NCBI RefSeq assembly: GCF_004362395.1
Contig: NZ_SNWE01000021.1
Coordinates: forward strand, 1 to 64,000
Length of the DNA: 64,000 nt
Reading direction: 5' to 3'
From: Salegentibacter sp. 24
GTDB taxonomy: Bacteria; Bacteroidota; Bacteroidia; Flavobacteriales; Flavobacteriaceae
Both the position numbers and the translations under genes were made by a program. Position 1 is the stretch's first letter. Each line of letters begins with the position of its first letter. This document shows positions 29,631 through 38,539 of the stretch, piece after piece. The notes beneath the pieces are model-generated. The model was not told the DNA's origin, searched no databases, and saw only the letters and a program-made list of their open reading frames with translations.

Positions 29631-30713
29631 ATGAATCAAACCAGTCAAAATACGAGCGATCTTTCTGTATCTGAAAAGAATGAGAAATCTCATATTTTGA
29701 TTATTCGATTTTCAGCAATGGGCGATGTTGCCATGACGGTTCCAGTAGTAAGGGTTTTAACAGCTACCTACCCCGATTTAAAAGTAACCGTTTTAACCCG
29801 TGGTTTTTTTGAACCCTTGTTCAATGGAATTCCAAGGGTTTCGGTTTACAAGGCCGATGTTAATGGAGTACATAGCGGTGTAATAGGACTTTGCCGGTTA
29901 GCAAAAGATTTAAGGGATCTTGGCATTGATAAAGTAGCAGATCTCCACGATGTTTTGCGTACCAATATATTGAATTCGGTGTTCTATATGTTTGGAATAA
30001 CGGTGAAGCAAATTGATAAAGGCAGAAGCGAAAAGAAGGCGCTTACTCGAAAAAACAATAAAATTTATAAGCAGTTAAAAACTACTGTACAGCGCTATGC
30101 TGATGTTTTGGATGCTTTAGGTTATCCTTTAGCGATTGACACACATAGATTCCCTCCTAAAGCTAAACTTTCAGATAAAACAAGGATTCTGGTAGGTGCT
30201 GAGCCTAAAAAATGGCTGGGAATAGCCCCTTTTGCGCAGCATAATTCTAAAGTTTATCCAACAGATTTAATGGAAACTGTTTTACAGGAATTAAGCAACA
30301 ACCCAAACATTAAAATCTTACTTTTCGGCGGTGGGAAAGAGGAAAAACAACAACTGGAAATCTGGGCGGCGAAATTTAAAAATACTATTAGTATCGCGGG
30401 AAAACTGAACTTCTCGGAAGAACTTGTTTTGATTTCAAATCTTGATGCCATGCTTTCTATGGATAGCGGAAATGGTCATATTGCGGCTTTGTATGGAGTT
30501 CCTGTTATTAGTATCTGGGGTGTTACACATCCTTATGCTGGATTTAGACCGTTTAACCAACCCGATGAAAACAGTTTAATTCCTGATCTTACCCGATTTC
30601 CCAATATACCAACTTCCGTTTACGGAAATAAATTTCCCGACGGCTATCAGAATGCCATTAGAAGTATTTCTCCAAAAATGGTTTTAAATAAGATTCAGGA
30701 GGTTTTATTTTAA
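29631..30713 (+). CDS. Glycosyltransferase family 9 (LPS heptosyltransferase-like)
   Basis: The product has 360 residues and a GT-B fold. 'ILIIRFSAMGDVAMTVPV' is the typical GT9 N-terminus. 'GIAPFAQHNSKVYP' begins the C-terminal domain, and 'MLSMDSGNGHIAALYGVPVISIWG' is the donor-binding segment. It probably adds heptose or a related sugar to lipid A-core on the cytoplasmic membrane face. It follows DUF4254 by 3 bp. Confidence 0.92.
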   Translation: MNQTSQNTSDLSVSEKNEKSHILIIRFSAMGDVAMTVPVVRVLTATYPDLKVTVLTRGFFEPLFNGIPRVSVYKADVNGVHSGVIGLCRLAKDLRDLGIDKVADLHDVLRTNILNSVFYMFGITVKQIDKGRSEKKALTRKNNKIYKQLKTTVQRYADVLDALGYPLAIDTHRFPPKAKLSDKTRILVGAEPKKWLGIAPFAQHNSKVYPTDLMETVLQELSNNPNIKILLFGGGKEEKQQLEIWAAKFKNTISIAGKLNFSEELVLISNLDAMLSMDSGNGHIAALYGVPVISIWGVTHPYAGFRPFNQPDENSLIPDLTRFPNIPTSVYGNKFPDGYQNAIRSISPKMVLNKIQEVLF

Positions 30714-30872
30714 AGCTCTAGAATCATTGATGTTGATAAAATAAGAAGTTTTAATAAACTTTATGCTGCAATTTGAATCTACTTTAAGATATGCTAATTG
30801 AAGCTAAATCAGTTACGGATTGTCTGTAACATTGGACCGTACATAAATCCTCATCTCAAATAGTTTGTGTTT

Positions 30873-31817
30873 TTATAAATACTTTTTATGCAAGTGGTAC
30901 AGTACTTTTAAATCATAAGAATTAAAAGGCTGGTTTAAATTTTCCTGTATAAAATGTAGTTTAAAAGCAGCTTTAGCCGCTTGAAGATCCGAGGTGTTGT
31001 AACCTATTATTCTCAGTGCTTTTTCAACATTAAAACCTGCCGGTATTACTTCGGGGAATACTAATTTATCAATAAAGGGGATTCGAGTGTTGAGCCTAGA
31101 ATTAAGATCAATAATTAAAGGGTTTGGTTTAAAGAATTCAGCTTCAAGCTTTAATTTCTCAATTTCAGATTCATCATACCATAATCCAAAACCTTCTTGG
31201 GCTAAATGTTCCCAGGGGAAATTAGCGTTAGGATCAACTTTTCGGGCGGGTGCAATATCAGAATGACCAATAAAATTTTCGGCAGGAATATTATATTTTT
31301 CTTTAATTTCCTTTAGCAGTTCAATTAAACTTAAAATCTGAACCTCGGTAAATTCTTCTTTACCATTGTTGTCAATTTCAATTCCAAGAGAAGAAGAATT
31401 TAAATCAGTATTATTCCCCCATTTTCCTACTCCACCGTGCCATGCACGATAATAATCGTTCAACATATGATATATTTCTCCGTTTTTGGAAATTACATAA
31501 TGTGAACTGACCTGTGTTTTTGGCAAGGTAAACGTGTTTAAAGTTTGCCGAACTGAATCTTGGGCGGTATGATGAATTATAACATAGTTAGGCTTGCGAA
31601 GGTTAAAATTAGTAGTTCCCACCCAGTAATCACCATAGTCGAGTGCGGATTCTTTCTGGTTTTCCGGGGTGGGTAACTGCTGCAATTCTTTACTATAAGC
31701 TTTTGCCTGTTTTTTATACATTTTGTTGGTCTTCGCATATGGATTACTCCCACATGAGAAAATAAAAAATGTCATTGCTAAGTAGAAAAAAGGTATTATT
31801 TTTTTTGCTGAAATCAT
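30873..31817 (-). CDS. N-acetylmuramoyl-L-alanine amidase (Amidase_2), lipoprotein
   Basis: The product has 314 residues from the ATG at 31817; the frame opens earlier but only this start gives a clean lipoprotein signal with a lipobox (FFIFSC). The Amidase_2 (AmpD/PGRP-like) domain spans about residues 70-215. The zinc ligands appear as 'YVIIHHTA', 'AWHGG' and 'FIGHSDIAPARKVDP'. It cleaves the muramyl-peptide bond in the periplasm. It is the last gene of the ROK-nagB-amidase run, 13 bp after nagB. Confidence 0.9.
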   Translation of the reverse strand: MISAKKIIPFFYLAMTFFIFSCGSNPYAKTNKMYKKQAKAYSKELQQLPTPENQKESALDYGDYWVGTTNFNLRKPNYVIIHHTAQDSVRQTLNTFTLPKTQVSSHYVISKNGEIYHMLNDYYRAWHGGVGKWGNNTDLNSSSLGIEIDNNGKEEFTEVQILSLIELLKEIKEKYNIPAENFIGHSDIAPARKVDPNANFPWEHLAQEGFGLWYDESEIEKLKLEAEFFKPNPLIIDLNSRLNTRIPFIDKLVFPEVIPAGFNVEKALRIIGYNTSDLQAAKAAFKLHFIQENLNQPFNSYDLKVLYHLHKKYL

Positions 31818-31830
31818 CAGGTTGATAATT

Positions 31831-33753
31831 TTAATCAAATTTCCATTTAACAAAAGCTTCCATAGCTTCATAGTTTGCCAAACCTAATGAATGGTAACTC
31901 TCCGCGGTTTCACGATTTCTTTCTTCGGCCCTAACCCAGAACTCACGTTCATCATCTCCTGGGAAGACGGGATGGTCCTTTTGGGATTGGTGCTGGAATA
32001 TCGCTTGTCTTTTGCGTTGAACCTCTTGTGGGGAAAGAGGAACAGCCATCTCTATTTCATGAATATCAAATTCCTGCCAGGCGCCACGGTACATCCATAA
32101 CCAGCAATCTTTAATCCAGGTTTCAGTTTTTCTGAGCCTTTTCATCGCTTCAAGAATAATTCTGAAACAAACGATATGCGTCCCGTGAGGATCGGCAAAA
32201 TCTCCAGCAGCAAATACCTGGTGCGGTTTAATTTTTTTCAGTAATTCCATGGTAAGTTCTACATCTTTATCGGTCACCGGATTTTTTATTTTTTTTCCGG
32301 TTTCATAAAATGGAAGTGCCATAAAATGGATGTTATTATCTTTTAATCCAGCAAAACGCGCACCAGCGATGGCTTCTGATTTTCTAATAAACGCTTTTAC
32401 ATCTCTAATTTCATCAAGATCAATGTCATTTGGCTCTTTCTTATCAATAAAAGCACGCATTTTTTCATATGTAGCCTCTAGCTTTTGTGTGTCTTCACCT
32501 ATGCTTTTTTTAAAATCTATGGCAAATTCTACATAACGTAAAACATCGGTGTCCCAAACCGCGGTATTTCCTGAAGTTTGATAAGCCACATGAACCTGGT
32601 GACCTTGATCAACAAGCCTAATGAAAGTTCCCCCCATGGAAATCACATCATCATCGGGATGTGGCGAGAAAATTAAAGATCGCTTTTTAGCCGGATTCTT
32701 GCGCTCTGGTCGTTGTGAATCGTCCGCATTTGGTTTCCCACCTGGCCAACCGGTAATACTGTGCTGCAACTGGTTAAAAACATCTATATTAATATCGTAT
32801 GCTGGGCCTTGCTCGGTTGCGAGTTGAGCCATACCGTTGTTATTGTAATCCTCATCGGTAAGTTTTAGGATTGGTTTTGTTACCTGGGAAGAAAGCCAGA
32901 TAACGGCCTTTTTAATAAGGTTTTTATTCCAACTACAATCTTTTACCAGCCAGGGCGTATCGAACCTTGTCAACTCTGAAGCAGCATCTTCATCCAAAAT
33001 AAATTCAACACTATCTGAGAGCTGAAGGTAGGTGGCCGGCACGTTTCCAGACATGGCACCTTCAACCGCTTTCTTGATAATCGGAGCTTTTTTCTTACTC
33101 CAGGCCATCAAGATAATTTCACGTGCTTTAAAAATGGTGCCAATTCCCATTGTAATGGCTTTGGTAGGCACATTCTCCTTTCCTCCAAAATCTCGTGAGG
33201 CATCCCGGCGGGTCAAATCATCTAAGGTTACCAGGCGTGTACCTGAATTGGGAGCAGATCCAGGTTCGTTAAAGCCGATGTGCCCTGTTCTTCCAATTCC
33301 CAGCAGTTGCAGGTCTAATCCGCCAACCGCACCTATTTTGTTTTCGTACGACAGGCAGTAATCAGTTATATCTTCTTTGGCAAGTGTACCATCAGGAATA
33401 TGAATATTGTCTCTTTTTATATCAATATGATTAAAAAGATTTTCATCCATAAATTTAACATAACTCTGCTTTGCATCAGGCTGCATGGGGTAATATTCAT
33501 CCAGATTAAAAGTCACTACGTTTTTAAAACTCAAACCTTCTTTTTTATGCAGTCGAATTAACTCTTCATAAACACCTACAGGAGTGGCCCCGGTAGCAAG
33601 ACCTAACACGGCGTTTTCGTGGTTTTCTTGCTTGCGTTTAATCAAGTCAGCGATTCGTTTTGCTACTTTTTTTGAGGCTATTTGTTCATTTTCATAAACT
33701 TTAACTGGCAGCTTTTCAAAGCGTGTTTCTTCTAAAAGGTTTAATCTGGCCAT
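31831..33753 (-). CDS. nagB: Glucosamine-6-phosphate deaminase fused to a LmbE/PIG-L-type deacetylase domain
   Basis: A 640-residue bifunctional-looking protein. The NagB domain (about residues 1-270) has 'GLATGATPVGVYEEL', 'FNLDEYYP' and 'GIGRTGHIGFNEPGS', the last carrying the catalytic His region. The C-terminal domain (about 345-640) is of the LmbE family: 'IFSPHPDDDVISMGGT' is the zinc-binding PHPDD motif and 'DPHGTHIVC' the third ligand region. It probably turns amino sugars into fructose-6-phosphate, with deacetylation on the same chain. The fusion is common in Bacteroidota. It lies between the ROK regulator and the amidase. Confidence 0.95.
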   Translation of the reverse strand: MARLNLLEETRFEKLPVKVYENEQIASKKVAKRIADLIKRKQENHENAVLGLATGATPVGVYEELIRLHKKEGLSFKNVVTFNLDEYYPMQPDAKQSYVKFMDENLFNHIDIKRDNIHIPDGTLAKEDITDYCLSYENKIGAVGGLDLQLLGIGRTGHIGFNEPGSAPNSGTRLVTLDDLTRRDASRDFGGKENVPTKAITMGIGTIFKAREIILMAWSKKKAPIIKKAVEGAMSGNVPATYLQLSDSVEFILDEDAASELTRFDTPWLVKDCSWNKNLIKKAVIWLSSQVTKPILKLTDEDYNNNGMAQLATEQGPAYDINIDVFNQLQHSITGWPGGKPNADDSQRPERKNPAKKRSLIFSPHPDDDVISMGGTFIRLVDQGHQVHVAYQTSGNTAVWDTDVLRYVEFAIDFKKSIGEDTQKLEATYEKMRAFIDKKEPNDIDLDEIRDVKAFIRKSEAIAGARFAGLKDNNIHFMALPFYETGKKIKNPVTDKDVELTMELLKKIKPHQVFAAGDFADPHGTHIVCFRIILEAMKRLRKTETWIKDCWLWMYRGAWQEFDIHEIEMAVPLSPQEVQRKRQAIFQHQSQKDHPVFPGDDEREFWVRAEERNRETAESYHSLGLANYEAMEAFVKWKFD

Positions 33754-33783
33754 AATTTCTTTAGCTGATTTCTAAATTTTTAT

Positions 33784-35070
33784 TTAACTGATATACGATT
33801 TAACCAGGCTTACCTGATCTTTAAATATATCGTCCATTACTGCAATGGTGCCTCCGTATAGGCTGGAATTGGACCCAAGGGTAGAAAGTTGGATTTTTGT
33901 ACGTTCTTTAAGTTGCATCATACAATAAGTATTCATTGATTGCTGAATTGGCGTTGTAATAAATTGTTTTGCTTGAGCAATCTTGCCTTCCAGAATCACC
34001 AATTCTGGATTAAATATTTGAATAAGAATTGCGATTCCTTTCCCTAGATTAATGCCTATTTCAGATAAAACATTTATCGCAAACTGGTCGCCCTTGTTGG
34101 CAGCATCAATAATGGTTTCTGGTTCGAGTTTTTCTAGTTCTTCCTTTGTGAGGTTGTTTAAAACTGAAGTTTGCCCGTCTTCTAAACCTTCTTTGGCTTT
34201 CCTGACCAGGGCAAGGCCGGAAGCTTCTGTTTCTAGGCAACCGCGTTTTCCGCAGTGACAAAGTAATCCGTCTTCTGTCATTGGAATATGGCCGAATTCT
34301 CCCGCAAATCCAGATTCTCCCGAATGCATTCTGCCGCCCATAATAATTCCAAGACCAATACCCCAGTCCATAGAAATGACCAGCACATTGCTTTTATTTT
34401 TTGCTGATCCAAAACGGAATTCAGCCAAACATGCACTCTTTGCATCGTTTAAAATAGCGACGGGCTTCTTGAATTTTTTCTCAAATTTTATTTTAAGGGA
34501 TTCAGGTTCCTGTTCGCTTAAATAATAAGTAAAGTTTTTCCCGGCTTCAGCCGAAACCAGTCCGGGCATACTAATGCCTACACCCATAACCTGGTCTAAC
34601 TTAATATTGGATTCTTTCAGTATTTCCATGCTCCACTCAAATAAAATGTCCACAATATTAGAGCCTGAAGAAATTTCTGCAGGCCAGGCTCTTTCGTGAA
34701 GTATTGTATGATTGTTATCGATTATCGCCAACTTAATACTATAGCGTTCTATATGTATGCTTATTACGAAAAAAGAATTTTCTTCAAGCCCATAAAGATC
34801 AGGTTTGCGACCACCTTCAGATTTCCCCCGGCCTTTTTTTACTACTATACCTTCTTCAACAAGCTGATTTAGCAGAGACATAGAGGTTGGAAGACTTACA
34901 TTAAATCGCTGGCAGACTTCCGCATTAGAGGTCTCGCCATTGAGAAAAAGGTGCTTGATGATCTTTAGTTTTTGTAGATATTTTTTTCGCTCTACATTAT
35001 TGACCTTAGCTAGTTTTTTTTCATCTATAAAAAAGTCATGGAGATCTGAGGGCATGGTTTGAGATGTCAT
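33784..35070 (-). CDS. ROK family transcriptional regulator (NagC/XylR type)
   Basis: The product has 428 residues. An N-terminal winged helix (about residues 30-85, 'NAEVCQRFNVSLPTSMSLLNQL') is followed by a ROK sugar-kinase-like domain. The ROK zinc motif is visible as 'CHCGKRGCLE' and the ATP/sugar region as 'SMDWGIGLGIIMGG' and 'GEFGHIPM'. It likely senses an amino sugar and controls the operon it heads and possibly the divergent NagZ-like gene. Confidence 0.92.
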   Translation of the reverse strand: MTSQTMPSDLHDFFIDEKKLAKVNNVERKKYLQKLKIIKHLFLNGETSNAEVCQRFNVSLPTSMSLLNQLVEEGIVVKKGRGKSEGGRKPDLYGLEENSFFVISIHIERYSIKLAIIDNNHTILHERAWPAEISSGSNIVDILFEWSMEILKESNIKLDQVMGVGISMPGLVSAEAGKNFTYYLSEQEPESLKIKFEKKFKKPVAILNDAKSACLAEFRFGSAKNKSNVLVISMDWGIGLGIIMGGRMHSGESGFAGEFGHIPMTEDGLLCHCGKRGCLETEASGLALVRKAKEGLEDGQTSVLNNLTKEELEKLEPETIIDAANKGDQFAINVLSEIGINLGKGIAILIQIFNPELVILEGKIAQAKQFITTPIQQSMNTYCMMQLKERTKIQLSTLGSNSSLYGGTIAVMDDIFKDQVSLVKSYIS

Positions 35071-35464
35071 AGTTTATGATAAAAGCATTAAGATTGGTTT
35101 TAAGCTTTTGAAAAAAAGAATTTATTTTGAATTTAAAAGTATATAAAAAAATTATTTTTAAAAATACTTTCTCTATTTTTTTATAAAAGATTAATTATTT
35201 AATCGAAATTTATATTTTTATGTGTAAGTTATATATTTGAATTTTCAAAGGTAAAATCTGATCCTATGCTGATGTTAAGGAAAATTATTCTTCGTTAACA
35301 AGCCGGACTTTAACCCTGGCTTTGTGAAAACTTATATCTTAGCTTGCCAAATAAGTTATATCGCTTCGTTGCTTGTTGCTATTTTTGTATCCACAAAGGT
35401 TGCTGGATGGCAATTCGTTATCGAAAAAAATAACCATATTAAAGTTTAAACCAAAATTTATAAA
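35071..35464. other. Divergent regulatory region, no gene seen
   Basis: This 394-bp AT-rich gap lies between the ROK operon and the NagZ-beta-lactamase gene. Opposed -7-like elements are visible: TATATTTG at 35232-35239 on the plus strand and TACCTTTG on the minus strand at 35246-35253. Another plus-strand TATTTTTG lies at 35380-35387. None has a convincing TTG partner. Operators for the ROK regulator would be expected here, but I could not define a repeated palindrome. Confidence 0.5.
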
Positions 35465-38410
35465 ATGAGGAATAAAATTTTATTCTTATTCACAGTCACT
35501 TTTTTTAGTCTTTCACTCCAGGCTCAGAAGGACACTGTAAAGGCTCCGGAATTTCTCCGATTCACCAATAGTAAATGGGTTGATTCTATAATGAAAAAGC
35601 TTACGCCGAAAGAAAGAATCGCACAGTTAATCATGGTGGCGGCATATTCGAACCGGGATAAGGAGCATAAGGAAGAGATCCTGAAATTAATCAAGGAACA
35701 AAAAATTGGGGGATTGATCTTTTTCCAGGGTGACCCTGAGTCCCAGTTAAGGTTGATCAACGATTACCAGTTAGCTTCTGAAGTTCCATTGTTGGGAGCT
35801 ATAGATGCGGAATGGGGACTGGGAATGCGACTGGATAATACGATAAGTTACCCCTTTCAGATGGCTCTTGGAGCTATTCGCGATGATAGTTTGATTTATG
35901 ATCTTGGAAAGGAAGTTGCCCGACAAATAAAGCGCACTGGGCTTCATCTGAATTTTGCCCCGGTAGTAGATGTAAATAATAACCCAAATAACCCCGTAAT
36001 TAATTATCGCTCTTTTGGAGAAAATAAAAAGAACGTTTCCCTGAAAGGGATTGCCTATATGCAGGGAATGCAGGACGCGAATTTGCTTACTACGGCTAAA
36101 CATTTTCCTGGTCATGGCGATACCGATACGGATTCTCATTATGCACTTCCGCAAATAAATCATCCTTTTGAAAGGTTGGATTCCCTGGAAATGTATCCTT
36201 TTAAGGAATTGATAAAATCCGGGATTGGAGGCGTAATGGTCGCTCATTTAAATATTCCTGCTTTAGATTCAACCGGTGTCCCTTCAACTTTATCAAAACC
36301 AATTATAACTGGAATTCTTAAAGATAGTTTAGGTTTTGAAGGTTTGATTGTGACCGATGCTATGAATATGAAAGGCGTTACCAAAGGTAATGAACCCGGT
36401 ATTGTAGATAAGGATGCAATTTTAGCCGGGAATGATCTTTTAGAGTTTACCGAGGATGTTCCTAAGGCTATTGATGAAATTAGTAAAGCAGTTCAACAGG
36501 GTTTAATTACTCAAAAACAGCTAGATGATAGAGTAAGAAAGATCCTGGCGGTTAAGCAATGGGTGGGGTTAAATAAATATAAAAGCCAAAGTCCTAAAAA
36601 TATCCTCAAGGAAATTAATACCGCTGAAGCTAAATTTCTTAACAGAAAACTAGTAGAAGCCTCGCTTACCGTCCTGAAAAACGAAAACAGTATTTTACCA
36701 TTAAGAAGGCTGGACACTTTAAAGATTGCCTCCATTTCTTTTGGGGCTTCAAAACAAACCGAATTTCAGAAAACCCTAAATTTATACACTGAAGTAAGAA
36801 ACTTTCAGTTAAAACCAGATGCAAAGTCTTCAGAAATTGAAAAGCTCAAAGAAAAACTTTCAGAATTTAACGTGGTAATCGGGGGAATTCATGATGACAG
36901 CCGATTTCCACGAAATACAATGAAATTTTCTGAATCTGTTCGGAATTTTATAGCATATCTTGCCGAGAAAGAGCATACTGTTTTCAGCTATTTTAAAAAT
37001 CCTTATTCGATTAATAAACTCAATAAAATTGAAAATGCTGCCGGGTTAATATTAACTTATCAAGATAGCGAAACCACACAAAATATGGCAGGGCAACTTA
37101 TTTTTGGCGGGGTGGGAGCAAATGGGCGACTGCCTGTGAGTATTGGTGATAAATTCAAATCGGGACAGGGATTGGATGTGAAAGGAAAGATAAGGTTTAA
37201 ATATACCCTGCCCGAGGATGCTGGGATGAATTCCGAAGTACTTTTTGATGGTGTGGATTCTTTAATGCAGGAAGCTATTAAAAAAAAAGCGATACCAGGA
37301 GGGCAGATTTTAGTCGCCAGGAATGGGAAAATCGTTTTACATAAAGCTTACGGATATCATCAATACAGTGATACTGTAAAAGTGAAAAAAACCGATTTGT
37401 ACGATTTGGCTTCGGTAACTAAAATTTCATCGGCCTTACCAGCCTTAATGAAGTTGCAGGACCAGAATAAATTCAGTTTAAATGCTTCCATAGACGATTA
37501 CTTACCTTATTTTAAAAACTCGAATAAGGAGGGAATTCCTTTTAAGGAGATTCTTACACACCAGGCACGTTTTAAGCCTTGGATTCCTTACTGGAAGAAC
37601 ACACTTCGCAAAAATGGAAGTTTTAAATGGTTCACCTTCAAGAAAGATTCCTCTGCTAGATTTCCCACCAAAGTCACTGAAGATTTGTGGTTACATCGTA
37701 ATTATCAAAAGAAAATTTTTAGAGCCATTAAAAAATCGGAATTAGAAAAGGATGCTAAATATAAATATTCGGGGTTAGCTTTTTATCTCCTTCCTGCAAT
37801 TGTAGAGAAAATTTCTGGACAAGATTTTAGAAAGTATATTAATGAGAATTTTTACGATAAACTTGGATCAACAACCTTAGGTTATAAACCCTTGGAGCGC
37901 TTTGAAAAAAGTCGTATTGTGCCTACGGAACACGATTATTTGTTTCGTGAAAAACCGATTCACGGCATGGTGCACGACGAAGGTGCGGTAATGATGGGGG
38001 GCGTTTCGGCCAATGCTGGACTTTTTTCTACAGCAAACGATTTGGCAAAACTAATGCAGATGTACCTGAATATGGGTGAATATGCCGGAGAACGTTACAT
38101 TGAGGAAGAAACTCTTAAAAATTGGAGTAGCACGCAGTTTTCCGAAAACGATAACCATCGCGCAATCGGATTTGATAAACCTTATTTAATCTATAAAGGT
38201 GAAAGTAGTAATACAGCTAAAGACGCGAGTAGGGCGAGTTTTGGTCACACGGGTTTTACAGGAATTTACGCCTGGGTAGATCCTGAAGAAGATTTGCTTT
38301 ATCTGTTCCTTTCTAATCGTGTTTTGCCGAGTCGAAGCAATACAAGATTATATCAATTAAACACCAGGACTAATATTCAACAGGTTTTATATGACGCTAT
38401 AGAAGAATGA
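35465..38410 (+). CDS. Glycoside hydrolase family 3 (NagZ-like) fused to a beta-lactamase-type serine hydrolase
   Basis: A secreted 981-residue protein with a signal peptide (residues 1-20). The GH3 domain (about 30-370) has 'KHFPGHGDTDTDSHYALP', the NagZ signature with the catalytic Asp/His pair, so it probably removes beta-GlcNAc from murein fragments. A GH3 C-terminal domain follows (about 390-590). The C-terminal beta-lactamase/esterase domain (about 600-975) has 'SVTKIS' (SxxK), 'YSG' and 'HTGFTG'. This fusion is known in Bacteroidota. It is divergent from the ROK-nagB-amidase genes, fitting cell-wall recycling. Confidence 0.92.
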   Translation: MRNKILFLFTVTFFSLSLQAQKDTVKAPEFLRFTNSKWVDSIMKKLTPKERIAQLIMVAAYSNRDKEHKEEILKLIKEQKIGGLIFFQGDPESQLRLINDYQLASEVPLLGAIDAEWGLGMRLDNTISYPFQMALGAIRDDSLIYDLGKEVARQIKRTGLHLNFAPVVDVNNNPNNPVINYRSFGENKKNVSLKGIAYMQGMQDANLLTTAKHFPGHGDTDTDSHYALPQINHPFERLDSLEMYPFKELIKSGIGGVMVAHLNIPALDSTGVPSTLSKPIITGILKDSLGFEGLIVTDAMNMKGVTKGNEPGIVDKDAILAGNDLLEFTEDVPKAIDEISKAVQQGLITQKQLDDRVRKILAVKQWVGLNKYKSQSPKNILKEINTAEAKFLNRKLVEASLTVLKNENSILPLRRLDTLKIASISFGASKQTEFQKTLNLYTEVRNFQLKPDAKSSEIEKLKEKLSEFNVVIGGIHDDSRFPRNTMKFSESVRNFIAYLAEKEHTVFSYFKNPYSINKLNKIENAAGLILTYQDSETTQNMAGQLIFGGVGANGRLPVSIGDKFKSGQGLDVKGKIRFKYTLPEDAGMNSEVLFDGVDSLMQEAIKKKAIPGGQILVARNGKIVLHKAYGYHQYSDTVKVKKTDLYDLASVTKISSALPALMKLQDQNKFSLNASIDDYLPYFKNSNKEGIPFKEILTHQARFKPWIPYWKNTLRKNGSFKWFTFKKDSSARFPTKVTEDLWLHRNYQKKIFRAIKKSELEKDAKYKYSGLAFYLLPAIVEKISGQDFRKYINENFYDKLGSTTLGYKPLERFEKSRIVPTEHDYLFREKPIHGMVHDEGAVMMGGVSANAGLFSTANDLAKLMQMYLNMGEYAGERYIEEETLKNWSSTQFSENDNHRAIGFDKPYLIYKGESSNTAKDASRASFGHTGFTGIYAWVDPEEDLLYLFLSNRVLPSRSNTRLYQLNTRTNIQQVLYDAIEE

Positions 38411-38539
38411 AAGAGATAGACTTTCGCAGTATTGTTTAAAATTATTCTGAAATAAAGAATAGATTCCCTAAATATTTTACCGCTTATTTAAGAAAGTATA
38501 TATTTGTTTGATTTTTCCATAAAAAGCCATCCGAAATAT

